Shown here one piece after another: positions 29,524 to 40,400 of a DNA stretch of 64,000 bases. This stretch comes from Verrucomicrobiaceae bacterium (GTDB taxonomy: Bacteria; Verrucomicrobiota; Verrucomicrobiia; Verrucomicrobiales; Akkermansiaceae): contig JAIXQH010000014.1 of the NCBI GenBank assembly GCA_027484055.1, forward strand, positions 124,001-188,000, given 5' to 3'. The position numbers were made by a program, and so were the translations under genes. Below the pieces are notes generated by a model. The model ran no database searches, was not told the DNA's origin, and worked only from the letters and a program-made list of their open reading frames with translations. Position 1 is the stretch's first letter. The number at the start of each line of letters is the position of its first letter.

Positions 29524-31050
29524 ATGATCAAAACTTTCTTCCTAAATTTCATATTCGCCATTGGGATTCTAACGGGATCAGCTGCCGAATTCGCGCCCGT
29601 GTTCACTTCCGGCGCGGTCTTGCAGCGCGAAATGCCCGTAACGTTGTGGGGAAAAGGCCGGGAAGGGGAAAAGCTCACGGTCGAGTTTCTCGGGCAGAGT
29701 GTTTCCACTACGGTGAAGGAAGGACGTTGGCGGTTAGAGTTGGCCGCGATGCCGGCGAACCCCGGTGCGCCCTTAGTTTTGCGCGGAGACCAAGAAATCA
29801 CGCTGACCGATGTCGCGGTCGGCGAGGTCTGGATTGGCGGGGGACAGTCGAACATGGAGTATCGCTTGAACCAATGTTCACCGCATACCGATACCGTGCT
29901 GGCGACGGCAGATGAGCCAGGTGTGCGCCAACTCAAGATTCCGCTCCGTCCCTATGCGGGCGATCCTTTTCCGGCTTTTGGCTGGAAGCGTTTTGACAAG
30001 GCCTCGGCTCCGTTCTTCAGCGCCGTGGCCTATTATTTCGCGGCCCAACTTCACCAAAAACTCGGAGTGCCGGTCGGCATCGTGAATTGCAGTTTCGGTG
30101 GGGTGCCCATTGAGTCCTGGATGAGCCGCGAGGCCATCACGCATGCCGGACTGAAAGCCACCCTTGATACGCATGATCAAAAAATGGCGAGCTTCCCCAC
30201 GGCGGAGGCCTACGAAGCGGCGGTGAAAGAATTTCAAACGGCGCAGAAGGCTTGGGATGAACGCAAAAAAGCGGGCACGCCAGAGGCGGAACTGGGGCCG
30301 CAACCGCAGGAACCCTATGGCTACCGATATAAGCGGAGGCCGACCGGACTTCGTGATTCCATGCTGCGCGAGATCATTCCCTACACCGCCCGCGGGGTGC
30401 TCTGGTATCAGGGCGAGAACAATTCAGACAAGCCTGCTGAATATGCCGCCTTGCTCCCGCAATTGATCGCGGAATGGCGTAAGGATTGGGCGCGCCCTGA
30501 CTGGCCGTTTTTCATCGCCCAGATTGCTTCATCCAACAGCAAGCAGCCAGAGATCGAAGGCTGGGCCACGTTCCGCGAGGCGCAGCGCGTCGTGGCCACG
30601 ACCACGCCCCACGCGGGTTGGGTCGTGACGCTGGATTACGGGGAACTCGGTCAAGTGCACCCGACTCAAAAGCAGCCGATCGGAGAACGTTACGCGCGCC
30701 TCGCCTTGGCTCGGGTTTACGGGCAAGAGGTCGGCACCGTGCAAAGTCCTTGCGCGGTGAAAGCCAAGTTTGTGGCCGGTATCCTCACCATCACGTTTGA
30801 TGAATTGCGTTCCGCATTGGAAATCCGCGATCCCGCGATGCCCACTTTGGAAGTCGAAACCGGCACAGGCACTTGGCAGGCAGTCACCGGTAAATTAGGC
30901 GCGGATGGCCGCACGTTAGAGGTCGCTGTTCCCCCCTCGGCGGGTGCACCGAAGGTGGTGCGTTATGCCTGGCGACAATTCTGCGCGCTGTCCCTTTACA
31001 CCGCCGATGGCCTGCCGGTCACTCCGTGGAAATTGGTGCTTATTCCTTAA
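29524..31050 (+). CDS. Sialate O-acetylesterase (second complete paralog)
   Basis: EVWIGGGQSNMEY, GVLWYQGENNS and VHPTQKQPIGERYARLALARVYG motifs; starts 5 bp after the previous stop. Confidence 0.9.
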   Translation: MIKTFFLNFIFAIGILTGSAAEFAPVFTSGAVLQREMPVTLWGKGREGEKLTVEFLGQSVSTTVKEGRWRLELAAMPANPGAPLVLRGDQEITLTDVAVGEVWIGGGQSNMEYRLNQCSPHTDTVLATADEPGVRQLKIPLRPYAGDPFPAFGWKRFDKASAPFFSAVAYYFAAQLHQKLGVPVGIVNCSFGGVPIESWMSREAITHAGLKATLDTHDQKMASFPTAEAYEAAVKEFQTAQKAWDERKKAGTPEAELGPQPQEPYGYRYKRRPTGLRDSMLREIIPYTARGVLWYQGENNSDKPAEYAALLPQLIAEWRKDWARPDWPFFIAQIASSNSKQPEIEGWATFREAQRVVATTTPHAGWVVTLDYGELGQVHPTQKQPIGERYARLALARVYGQEVGTVQSPCAVKAKFVAGILTITFDELRSALEIRDPAMPTLEVETGTGTWQAVTGKLGADGRTLEVAVPPSAGAPKVVRYAWRQFCALSLYTADGLPVTPWKLVLIP

Positions 31051-31156
31051 GTTTTTTCTAATAAATGCATGATCCTCCCGGTTGATAAAGCCGATGGGGG
31101 ACGGTCGCCGCGCCGCCCCAGTGGGCTGCTTCTCTTTGCGCTGACCTCCCGACTCG

Positions 31157-31194
31157 CGACGCAAAATCGCACGCCAACGCCGCATTATCACCCC
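31157..31194 (+). promoter_or_regulatory. Candidate operator site C: 21-bp-spaced direct repeat (CGACGCAAAAT / CGCCGCATTAT)
   Basis: Half-sites at 31157-31167 and 31178-31188 followed by CACCCC; about 110 bp upstream of the 31297 start. Confidence 0.7.
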
Positions 31195-31260
31195 TTCTGT
31201 CACAGGGAAACTCCTGCAAGATGAGAGCATATTCCTACCCGAGGATCATTCGTCTGCACT

Positions 31261-31284
31261 CCCAATAAATCCCAATAAATCCCA
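31261..31284 (+). repeat. Tandem decamer CCCAATAAAT CCCAATAAAT CCCA just upstream of a start codon
   Basis: Read directly. Confidence 0.8.
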
Positions 31285-31296
31285 CCGCATCGCACT

Positions 31297-34200
31297 ATGA
31301 AAGCTCGCAAAAATCCGTTTCTTCACGCTGGAGGCATCGCCGCCAAGTATTCGTGCACCCATTACAAGGCCTTCTCCACCCTGCTGGCCGCCGTGTCTCT
31401 CTTGGCGGTCTCCGCGCCTTCCGCTTTCGCGGCCAGTTATTATTGGGACACCAACAACGCAGACGGCTTCACCTCTATCACTGGCGCGTGGAACGGAATC
31501 AACACTTTCTGGAATACGGACATCACCGGCGCCGCTTCTGGCACCTTTATTGCCTCCCCGACCTCAGCCGATGATTTGTTTGTCAACGGTGGCACGACCG
31601 GAACCATCACCATGTCCGGGACGCAGTCTACTAGCAGCATTAACTTCGGTGCCAATGTCGTCACGACGCTCTCAGGTGGCACCTCTCTGACCATCGGTGG
31701 CACCGGCACCCAGTCGGGCGTCTTTGCCTCTTCCTCCGCCGCGAGTAACCTCAATACCCCGCTTATCCTGAACGCGTCCCGGACTGCGTTCAACTTCAGC
31801 AATACCAGCACCGGATTGCTCACCATTGGCGGCAACGTCACCGGTGCAGCCTCCAGCGGCACGCAAACGATCACGGCGGGGTCAAGCGCAGCAGGTGGCA
31901 TCACGTTTAGCAGCATCATCGGCGACGGTCTTGCAGGTGGTATCACAGCACTGACGGTCAACAGCTCCAACACGAGTGCAATCACCACGCTAAACGGCGC
32001 GAACACCTACTCCGGCCCAACCACCATCTCGGCCGGCAGGCTGACTGTCGGCGGCACGGGGAGCCTTTCCTCCAGCTCAGCCGTAGCAGTAAACAGCACG
32101 ACAACGGGCGCTCTGACAATCAATTCGGGTGGCGTCGTCGGTGGCAATGTCACGGTGGCTCCTTCTTCGTCTGCCGCAACTAACTCAAACAATCTGGTCA
32201 ACAGCGGCACCATCAGTGGTAATCTGACGATCAACAGCTCTACGGTGCCGGCACCGATCGTAGTGCAAGCAAACTCCGTCATTTCCGGCAACGCGATCTT
32301 GAACGGCGGCAGCAGCACGAGCAGTGGTGGCACGATCAGGAATGACGGCCAGTTGACCATCGCAGGTTCCACGGCGGTGACACTGGGAACCCTCACCAGC
32401 ACCGGCACAGGCAGTGCAGGTAGTGGGGGCACGGGGGCCATTCATTACAATAATACCAATGCCTCCGGTAATACGCTCAATTTTGCCAATGGCTCGTCCT
32501 TCGCTTGGTTGTCTGTTGGCAACGGCGCGATCGGTTCTCTGAATACAACTGGCACGGTCTCTCTCTACAGTTATGCCCAGGGTGCTATTACCAATCCAAA
32601 CAGCGCATGGCCCTTCACGATGAGCTTCACGGGCGGCACTTGGAATGTGGGGCAAGTGGGACAGAATAATTCGACGAAGATCGCCACTGGAACCACCAAC
32701 ATTCTCGGAGGTTCCATCTTCAATCTTGCTCCGGTAGCAGCTTCCACATGGACGGGGCTTGCTGCGTCTAACGGTGGTACCTTCATGCACGGCACTTGGA
32801 ACATTGGTGGCGCGTCTGCTGGAACGTTGAATATCACCGGAGGCTTCAATGAGTCCGGAGGATATAACACGGTTCCGATTTCCACAGGGATCAACGGACT
32901 TCAGTTTACGGTGGGCAACAGCGGCACGCTGACCACAACGGCAGCCTCTGTGTTGGGTTTTGCTACCTCGCAATTGACCGGTCAAACCACGGCGCAAACC
33001 ACCAACTCGCTTACGGTGAACTCTGGCGGCTCGGTCACGATGGCGGGAAACTTTTCTGTAAACAACACCACTTTGCAGAATGCAACAACCACGTTTAACA
33101 CCGTGACGGTAAATGGTGGAACGCTATCGAACAATGGCATCCTCTATATTGGTAACACGAACCTCGTTAATACCTTTCTGGGAACCAACACCGTCAACGT
33201 GGCTGGCGGCACTCTGACCCAGACGGGCGGCTCTGTCTCCCTCGGTGCATCGGGCACAGCTGCTACCAACTATGCCAATATCCTCAATGTCAGCTCCGGC
33301 ACCATGACAATAGGAAATTCCACCACCGCACAATCTTTGCAGGTCGGCACGGCAAGTAATACGGCTTCTTCAGTTTCCAACACGGTCAATCTCTCAGGTG
33401 GCAAATTGGTAGTGGCTGGAGCAATCTCGGCCTTTGCTGGCACGGGTCAGGTTAATACTTTTAATTGGACGGGTGGTCAGCTTACGGCGGGAACCGTCAC
33501 CACGACCAGCGCGACTTGGGCAGCGGCCGGTGGAGGCGGCATCGCGAGTTCCACCTTGAACAACACGGCCGGCACCTTTGCCCCTGGCGATATCGGCACC
33601 GGCGGCAGGACCACCGTCACTGGCGCTTACACGCAGGGTGCAAGTGGCACACTGGCCATCGATCTCGGCAGTAACACGATCGCCACTGCCTTCCAAAGCG
33701 GCGCGGCCTTCTATGATACCATTGCAATGACGGGAGCACTTACCTTGGGTGGTAAGCTTAACGTGTCGGCGATCAATAGCTACTCACCGTCCGGAACCTT
33801 TAACATCATCACTGGAGCGACGAGCAATTCAGGCACTTTCACCAACGTAAATCCCAACAACAACCGCGTAAACCTCCTGACCGGCGGCAGCATGATATTT
33901 ACTCGGGGTGCCACCTCGACTCTCACTGGCTACACAGCCGGTTCCAACCTAGTCTGGACAGGAAGTGCAAGCCTGCCCAATGGCTGGGACGACAGCACCG
34001 CAAACTGGGACAGGGACGGAGTCGCGAGCTCGTTCTCCAGTGCCAACGCGGATTACGTGACCTTCGACCAGTCGGGAATCGCCAATAACACCGTAAATCT
34101 AAATTCCACGGTAACTCCTAGTTCCGTTCTATTCTCGAATACCTCAGGCACCTATACGGTTACGGGTTCCGGCAAGATTTCAGGCTCGTCCACCGTGACA

Positions 34201-36921
34201 GTGCAAGGAGCAGGCGGCACTGTTGCCCTTGGCACCGCGAATGATTACAGCGGTGCGACCTCCATCGCGGCAGGCACCTTGATGCTCGGCAACGCTACGG
34301 CACTCGGCACCACAGCTGCTGGCACCACAGTCACGTCCGGCGCGGTGCTCGATCTCAATGGCCAGACAGTCGGCGCGGAAGCGCTGGCGATCAACGGCAC
34401 GGGCATCAGCAGCGGCGGCGCTCTCATCAATAGTAGCGGCACGGCGGCAAGCTTGAGCGGTCTGACCACCTTCAGTACCGGCACCAGCATCGGCGGCAGC
34501 GGTAACATCACTCTCAGCGGCGGTATTGCGGCCACGGCGTCCACCAATAATCTGATCAAAGTCGGCGCGGGAACGTTGACTCTCTCCGCTGCTGCCACCA
34601 CCAACCGCAGCACCGTGAATGCCACCACTCAGATTGATGGCGGTGTGCTCAGAATCCAAAATGCCAGTGCTCTGGCAACAGGAACAACAGCCGTCACTAC
34701 GATCAATGGCGGTGTATTGGAGCTCAATGGAGGCATTACGTTGGATCAACCGATCAGCTTGAACAATGGCGGAACGGTGCGTTCGAACGGCACCAATGCA
34801 AGTAACGGCAAAATCACAGTTTCCAACGCAGTCGCGGCCAATAGCGTGACGCTCTCGACGGTCGGTGCGAGTGACGTCTTCACCGTTGGTAACGGCTCGA
34901 ACGACATCACAGGCGGCAACGGTTCCGACGACACCATCACGGTCTCCGGCCCCGGCACCGTGGTTCTAGGCAACGCCAGTGACTACGTCGGCAACTGGTC
35001 CTTCAATGGAGGCACCACTCAAATCGGCTCGGCCGCCGCCCTCGGTGCCACACCCGCTTCAACCATCACCCTCAACGGTGGTGCACTGAATGGACGTCTC
35101 GCTTCCAGCACCGTCTTCACCGCGAACCCGATCACCGTTTCCTCCAACTCGTCCCTAAACGCTGACCGTAGCTCTAATGGAGCAGGCGTTAACTACACAT
35201 TTGGCGCCTTATCCATCGGCAGCCAGACCCTATCGAGCACTTCCACCGCAGCAGTTACCAGCGGCACAGGCGGAGTAATCGTTGGGGCCACCACGCTCAC
35301 CGGAAGTCCAACCTTCAACGTCACAAACGGAGCGACAGCCGCGACTACATTGACCCTCGGCGGGATTGTATCCGGCTCCGGCTTTGGAATAACAAAAAGT
35401 GGCAGCGGCGCTTTGAGTCTGCTGGGTGTAAACACCTATTCCGGCGGCACAACCGTTAACAATGGTACACTGAACGTCGGGGGGACCGCGACCAATACCG
35501 GTACCACTATCACGGGATCGGCTACCGGCACTGGCAACGTTGGCTTTGCAAGCGGCACTAGCTTAAACAACTCATTCGGAGCTGCTTGGTTCGTTCCCAC
35601 GATCACTCTTGGGGGCGCTGGCAGCACGTTGAACCTCGTTAGTTCCAATCGTCTGCAAGTTAGTTACAACATTTTGGAGCTGGGCGATAGCGGTCGCACG
35701 GGTGTGACCACTATCAATGTAAACGGTGTGAGCAAGTCCGTCACCGGGGGCAATACCCTGGCGTTGGAAAACACCGGCCAGTGGGGATGGGAAGTGGCGA
35801 CAACCGTCGCTACGGGGGGCGCGACGACCATCCAAAACGGCACGCTCGATCTCCAGACCAGTACCTTCTCCGGCACCAACTACGGGATGCACTTTATTCG
35901 GTCGACCAATTTCACCAACGCCGACCTAGTGATTGGGAACAATGTGATTCTCGGGGCCAACGGCAGTTCTGCATTGGGCACCAACGCCGCAACTTCCCCT
36001 AACGTCACCATCAATAGCGCAGGTATTCTGAATCTCTTGGGAAGCAGCAAGACCGTCAAATCGCTTGCTGGCTCAGGTTCGATCTACAACAGCATGGTTT
36101 CGTCAAACGCCAGCGTCAATACGCTGAATATCGTTGGCACCTCCGGCTCTACGACATTCTCCGGAGTGATCGGTAACGGTCCCGGCACAGGAACCTTGTC
36201 AGTTAACAAAACGGGCGCATCCACCCAGATCTTATCCGGCACTAACATCTACTCAGGCACGACTACAATCAGCGGCGGAACGCTCGCAATCAACGGTGAT
36301 CACAGCGGTGCGACCGGTGCGGTCAGCGTAGGTGGAAACGGCAGCTCCGGTACTCCGACTCTTGCAGGTAGCGGCACGATTGGTGGTGCTACAACCATCG
36401 CCGCAGCGGGTTCCGGCGTGGTGGGAACCCACTCGCCTGGTGTCGCCGGCGTGAGCAACGGGGTCGGCACCCAGTCACTCAGCAGTACTTTGGACTATGG
36501 CACTGGTTCAATCTTTGAGTGGTCGCTTCAAGCTGCCTCCACCTCCGATCCGGGTGCGGTTTCGGATGCATCAACCGGGACCTACGACAAGGTGGTTGCC
36601 GGCGGCGCTGTCACGGGAACCGGTGCGATCTTTAAGATCGTGCTTGGTGGCAACGACTTCACCGACGCCTTCTGGAATACTGACAAGACATGGACGGACA
36701 TCTTCTCAGGCGCAGGCACACCGACTAACCTCGCCTCCATTTTCACCACCTTCAGTGGCACGAACGTGAACGCGGACGGCACGGTGATTGGCAACCCTGG
36801 TCGCCATTTCACCTTCAACGGTACGTCCACCCTCACTTGGACCGCTGTCCCCGAGCCCACCAGTGCACTCGCCGGTCTGCTGATCGCCGCCGGCCTGATG
36901 CGCCGCCGCCGCGACGCTTGA
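31297..36921 (+). CDS. Secreted autotransporter-associated beta-strand repeat protein with C-terminal PEP-CTERM signal (1874 aa)
   Basis: PATR-type repeats (FGITKSGSGALSLLGVNTYSGGTTVNNGTLNVGG); C-terminus WTAVPEPTSALAGLLIAAGLMRRRRDA is a canonical PEP-CTERM tripartite signal. Confidence 0.9.
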   Translation: MKARKNPFLHAGGIAAKYSCTHYKAFSTLLAAVSLLAVSAPSAFAASYYWDTNNADGFTSITGAWNGINTFWNTDITGAASGTFIASPTSADDLFVNGGTTGTITMSGTQSTSSINFGANVVTTLSGGTSLTIGGTGTQSGVFASSSAASNLNTPLILNASRTAFNFSNTSTGLLTIGGNVTGAASSGTQTITAGSSAAGGITFSSIIGDGLAGGITALTVNSSNTSAITTLNGANTYSGPTTISAGRLTVGGTGSLSSSSAVAVNSTTTGALTINSGGVVGGNVTVAPSSSAATNSNNLVNSGTISGNLTINSSTVPAPIVVQANSVISGNAILNGGSSTSSGGTIRNDGQLTIAGSTAVTLGTLTSTGTGSAGSGGTGAIHYNNTNASGNTLNFANGSSFAWLSVGNGAIGSLNTTGTVSLYSYAQGAITNPNSAWPFTMSFTGGTWNVGQVGQNNSTKIATGTTNILGGSIFNLAPVAASTWTGLAASNGGTFMHGTWNIGGASAGTLNITGGFNESGGYNTVPISTGINGLQFTVGNSGTLTTTAASVLGFATSQLTGQTTAQTTNSLTVNSGGSVTMAGNFSVNNTTLQNATTTFNTVTVNGGTLSNNGILYIGNTNLVNTFLGTNTVNVAGGTLTQTGGSVSLGASGTAATNYANILNVSSGTMTIGNSTTAQSLQVGTASNTASSVSNTVNLSGGKLVVAGAISAFAGTGQVNTFNWTGGQLTAGTVTTTSATWAAAGGGGIASSTLNNTAGTFAPGDIGTGGRTTVTGAYTQGASGTLAIDLGSNTIATAFQSGAAFYDTIAMTGALTLGGKLNVSAINSYSPSGTFNIITGATSNSGTFTNVNPNNNRVNLLTGGSMIFTRGATSTLTGYTAGSNLVWTGSASLPNGWDDSTANWDRDGVASSFSSANADYVTFDQSGIANNTVNLNSTVTPSSVLFSNTSGTYTVTGSGKISGSSTVTVQGAGGTVALGTANDYSGATSIAAGTLMLGNATALGTTAAGTTVTSGAVLDLNGQTVGAEALAINGTGISSGGALINSSGTAASLSGLTTFSTGTSIGGSGNITLSGGIAATASTNNLIKVGAGTLTLSAAATTNRSTVNATTQIDGGVLRIQNASALATGTTAVTTINGGVLELNGGITLDQPISLNNGGTVRSNGTNASNGKITVSNAVAANSVTLSTVGASDVFTVGNGSNDITGGNGSDDTITVSGPGTVVLGNASDYVGNWSFNGGTTQIGSAAALGATPASTITLNGGALNGRLASSTVFTANPITVSSNSSLNADRSSNGAGVNYTFGALSIGSQTLSSTSTAAVTSGTGGVIVGATTLTGSPTFNVTNGATAATTLTLGGIVSGSGFGITKSGSGALSLLGVNTYSGGTTVNNGTLNVGGTATNTGTTITGSATGTGNVGFASGTSLNNSFGAAWFVPTITLGGAGSTLNLVSSNRLQVSYNILELGDSGRTGVTTINVNGVSKSVTGGNTLALENTGQWGWEVATTVATGGATTIQNGTLDLQTSTFSGTNYGMHFIRSTNFTNADLVIGNNVILGANGSSALGTNAATSPNVTINSAGILNLLGSSKTVKSLAGSGSIYNSMVSSNASVNTLNIVGTSGSTTFSGVIGNGPGTGTLSVNKTGASTQILSGTNIYSGTTTISGGTLAINGDHSGATGAVSVGGNGSSGTPTLAGSGTIGGATTIAAAGSGVVGTHSPGVAGVSNGVGTQSLSSTLDYGTGSIFEWSLQAASTSDPGAVSDASTGTYDKVVAGGAVTGTGAIFKIVLGGNDFTDAFWNTDKTWTDIFSGAGTPTNLASIFTTFSGTNVNADGTVIGNPGRHFTFNGTSTLTWTAVPEPTSALAGLLIAAGLMRRRRDA

Positions 36922-36927
36922 ATGATT

Positions 36928-36954
36928 TTCCGGAGTTAATGGGTTTTCTCCGGA
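36928..36954 (+). other. 3'-UTR hairpin TTCCGGAG-TTAATGGGTTTT-CTCCGGA
   Basis: Near-identical to 7490-7517, same position relative to the stop codon. Confidence 0.6.
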
Positions 36955-36961
36955 CTTGATA

Positions 36962-37003
36962 GGGGAGTCGCTGACTGGAGGGTCGGCGACTCCCTGCTTT
37001 TTT
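36962..37003 (+). terminator. Rho-independent terminator
   Basis: GGGGAGTCGC ... GCGACTCCC followed by TGCTTTTTT. Confidence 0.8.
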
Positions 37004-37098
37004 GGCCGACGTGCAGAGTTTCTGCTCAATCCAATGACAAATGACAGCCGCTCTTCGGGCCCTGGCGCACTGTCTTTCATCCTTTGCTACTTTTTCGC

Positions 37099-37136
37099 CG
37101 ACGTGAAATACTACCGCGGTGACGCAATATTGCCCC
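37099..37136 (+). promoter_or_regulatory. Candidate operator site D: 21-bp-spaced direct repeat (CGACGTGAAAT / TGACGCAATAT)
   Basis: Half-sites at 37099-37109 and 37120-37130 followed by TGCCCC; about 300 bp upstream of the 37431 start. Confidence 0.6.
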
Positions 37137-37430
37137 TTTGGGAAACGGGTGATGGCGTAGACTTTCAATCTGTAAGTAGTAGTGTGAGGCCGCGCAGGCA
37201 AGACTGCGCTCTATCTGTTTCTCGATGGTCACGTGGAGCGCCTGCAGGGTGACCGAGGCGAAGCCAATTGCTCGGCCCATCCGGACGAGACGAACATCTG
37301 GAAGTGGAGGCGATCATCCGGTGCCAGCCTAGCAGACCTTCGACAGCGGCGTTGTTGTTTGGTCGTTGCCGCCAGCGCCGGTTGGATTTTCAGTCGGCGT
37401 TCATCGTGGTTCAAAAGTGCGTATCCCTTC

Positions 37431-40400
37431 ATGAAATCCAGTCCAACAGCCGCCCGCTCCGCCCTTCGCTTCATCACGGCGGCTGCGCTCAGGCTTGCCC
37501 TCTCAATGCCATGCCTCTCGCATGCCGGTGGCATCGGGCAGACGGCCATCACCGCCGTCCATGACACCTACATCCAGCGAGGCAGCACCACGGATTACGG
37601 CGCTGGCACCACCTTCCTCGTCAAGCGCGACGGCGCCGACTTCTCGGGCGGCAGCGACCGCATCGGCTACCTCCGCTTCGCTGTCGGCGGATCGCTCGCT
37701 GCGGTCGATAGCGCGAGCTTGCTGCTCTCCTTCACCAACTATCCCGGCGATGGCACCACGCCCTTCACCTTCGAGGTATTCGGCCTACCCGACGGCCACC
37801 CGAACGAGGCCTTGGATGAATCGTTACTGAATTTTTCGAACGCCACCAATGCCAGCACCACCCTGGCCGGCAGCCTCAACCCCACAGGCCTCACTTCCCT
37901 CGGGACCTTCACGCCCGCCGCGGTATCCGGCGTTACCGATGTCGAGTTCACCGGCACAGCTCTGCGCGACTTCATCGCCGCGAACGCGAACACCCACATC
38001 TCTCTCGTCATCTTCCGCCAGACTCCTAACGGCGGACTTCCCAGCTTCTTTGCCTCCAGCGAGAACACCAACCTTAGCTCCCGGCCGACGCTCGTCATCC
38101 GCAGCCCTAACGATGCTTACACGGTCGCCAGCACCACCTCCAGCAGTGCCGCTTCGGGGTTCCCGGCCACGAATGCCACCGACAATCTTTTTACCACCCG
38201 CTGGTCGGCCAATGCGGACAACAGCAGCACGAAATCTTCGATTACATTGGATCTCGGTTCCACCCAAACGGTCAATCGCCTCAACCTGATTGCCTATCAA
38301 CACGGGCGGACCTACCGCCTCGAAAGCTCTGCTAACAATTCTACTTGGACGTCGGTCGCCCCTGATTTTCGCAGTGGTATCGGCTCCGACGTCAATACGC
38401 AGCTCCAGAGCACCAACCTCTATTTCCAGCCCCGCACCGCCCGCTATTTTCGCCTCACCTCGCAGACCTCGCTCTCCGGAAAAAGCGTCTCGATGTGGGA
38501 AATCCAACTCTTCAATGATGCCTCCGCCTCCACCGTCCTCGCCCGCATCGCCTCGCTGCGTACAGCGGTGGCGGCGCTTCCTTCCACTACGGCGGACGAT
38601 CGCATCAAGCGCGCCGTGCTCGACGTCGCCATCGAACGCGCCCAGGCCTCCATCAACATCAGCGACTTTATCCACGCTGGCTTGCTGATGGACGATGCGG
38701 ATGAAAAACTGCCCGTCTCCGCAGCCACGATGGCCGCCCAGATCAGCGGGCTTCCTAACATGCGAGTCCTCCGCCCGCTGCTTCAAACCACCACCGCCAC
38801 CAATCCCTATCTCAAGCGCGTCACCGACGGCGTCAACCTGTTTCTCGCAACCACCGATCCCGCATGGGAAAAAAACACTCCGCAGGCAAATGTGCTGGAG
38901 GATTTCAGCCTGGCCCGCACCACTGGCCAGCAGATGGACGCGTTATTCTGGGCCTTCGCCCATCCAGATAGTCCGCTGAAAAACAACGATGAAGTCCTGC
39001 GCCGCCTGCTTCGCCGCAGTTATGCCTATCTGGATGCGATCAATGTCCACGGACCCCTGATTCCCGCAGGCCAGCTTGCCAGCATTTACGACGACTTCGC
39101 CATCGCTCCCGCCTCCAGCGTCTTCCGCGAGTTCCCCGGCCTCTATCCGGGGCTCGTCCCCACCAACTCCGCCGCCGAGTGGGACAACGCGATGAAAATG
39201 GCCGCCCAAAACCTATGGGCTGCCTACCAGAATCGCGTCGCCTCATGGGTGAACACCGACGTCGCCATCGCTTGCGAGCTTTTCAACTTCGGCACCTGGA
39301 CCGCGCGTCCCGAGCTTCTCGCCAAGGCGCAGTATTTCATCGACTCCGTTCTAACCATGAATCGCATGTTCGAGGACGGCGCGGTCGGTTACATAGGCAC
39401 CCAGAATGAAACCGTCAACTATCAGGCCACTGTTTCCGAATACGTCTCACGCTACTTTGAGACCACCGGCAACGCTAACGCCGGCTTGATTCTCCAGAAA
39501 ATGCAATGGTATGGCGCGATCAACGGTCGCATCGGCGACTGGTGGACTGCCCCGGCCTGGAAGCACGCATGGAACGATATCCGCAGCAGCTTCTCCGGCG
39601 GTGAAACCGTTGCCGGAAACAACCCCTACGTCCGTGCCGAACTGGACGCATGGATCGCCGGTGCCGCCACCCTGACGAATTGGTATGGTCGCGCCCGCGT
39701 CGATCTCGCGTGGTATCAATCCGGCACTTCTCCCCTCAGCCGCCCGGACTACACCGTTTTTGATCGAAACACCCAGGGACCGCGCGCTTGGTATGGCCGC
39801 TGGAATTACTCCGCCACGCTTCGCAATATCAACTTTTCCGAGTCCGGACACACCACGCTCATCGGTGCGCAGGTGGCCGATCCCGATCCGGATTTCCGCG
39901 TCAATGCCTCGCTGATGGGGATCTATCCACGCCTTCGGGTGACCGCCGCCCCGGCGCGGAGTGGTGATGGCACACTCAACGAAGCCGGGCACGCATGGAT
40001 CACCTCCGGTCTCACCGGCGACTCCACCGTGAGCCGTGATTTCAGCGCGATTGGGGCTTCTTACGGATTGCACCAAGATGCCAGTTCGGTGAAGGGGACG
40101 ACCTACGATTGGACCGGCCGCCAAGTTTGGCTCAATCTGCCAGACCGCATCATCGGCCTGATGGACATCGCGCCCAATGCCGACCTAACGGCCTTTGAAG
40201 TCCAGGGCGTTATCCGTCTCGGCTTCGGCGGCACCTCGTTCAGCACGCCCAAGACGCTCGCCTCCACCGGAACCGACTCCTGGAGTTATGGCGACCTGCG
40301 AGTCAAACTTCACTCGCACAACTACGCCGCCGTGACGCCGGAAGTCTATGCCTTCCGCAACCCGAGCGCTCCCTTCACGGAAATCACCCTTCGCGACATG

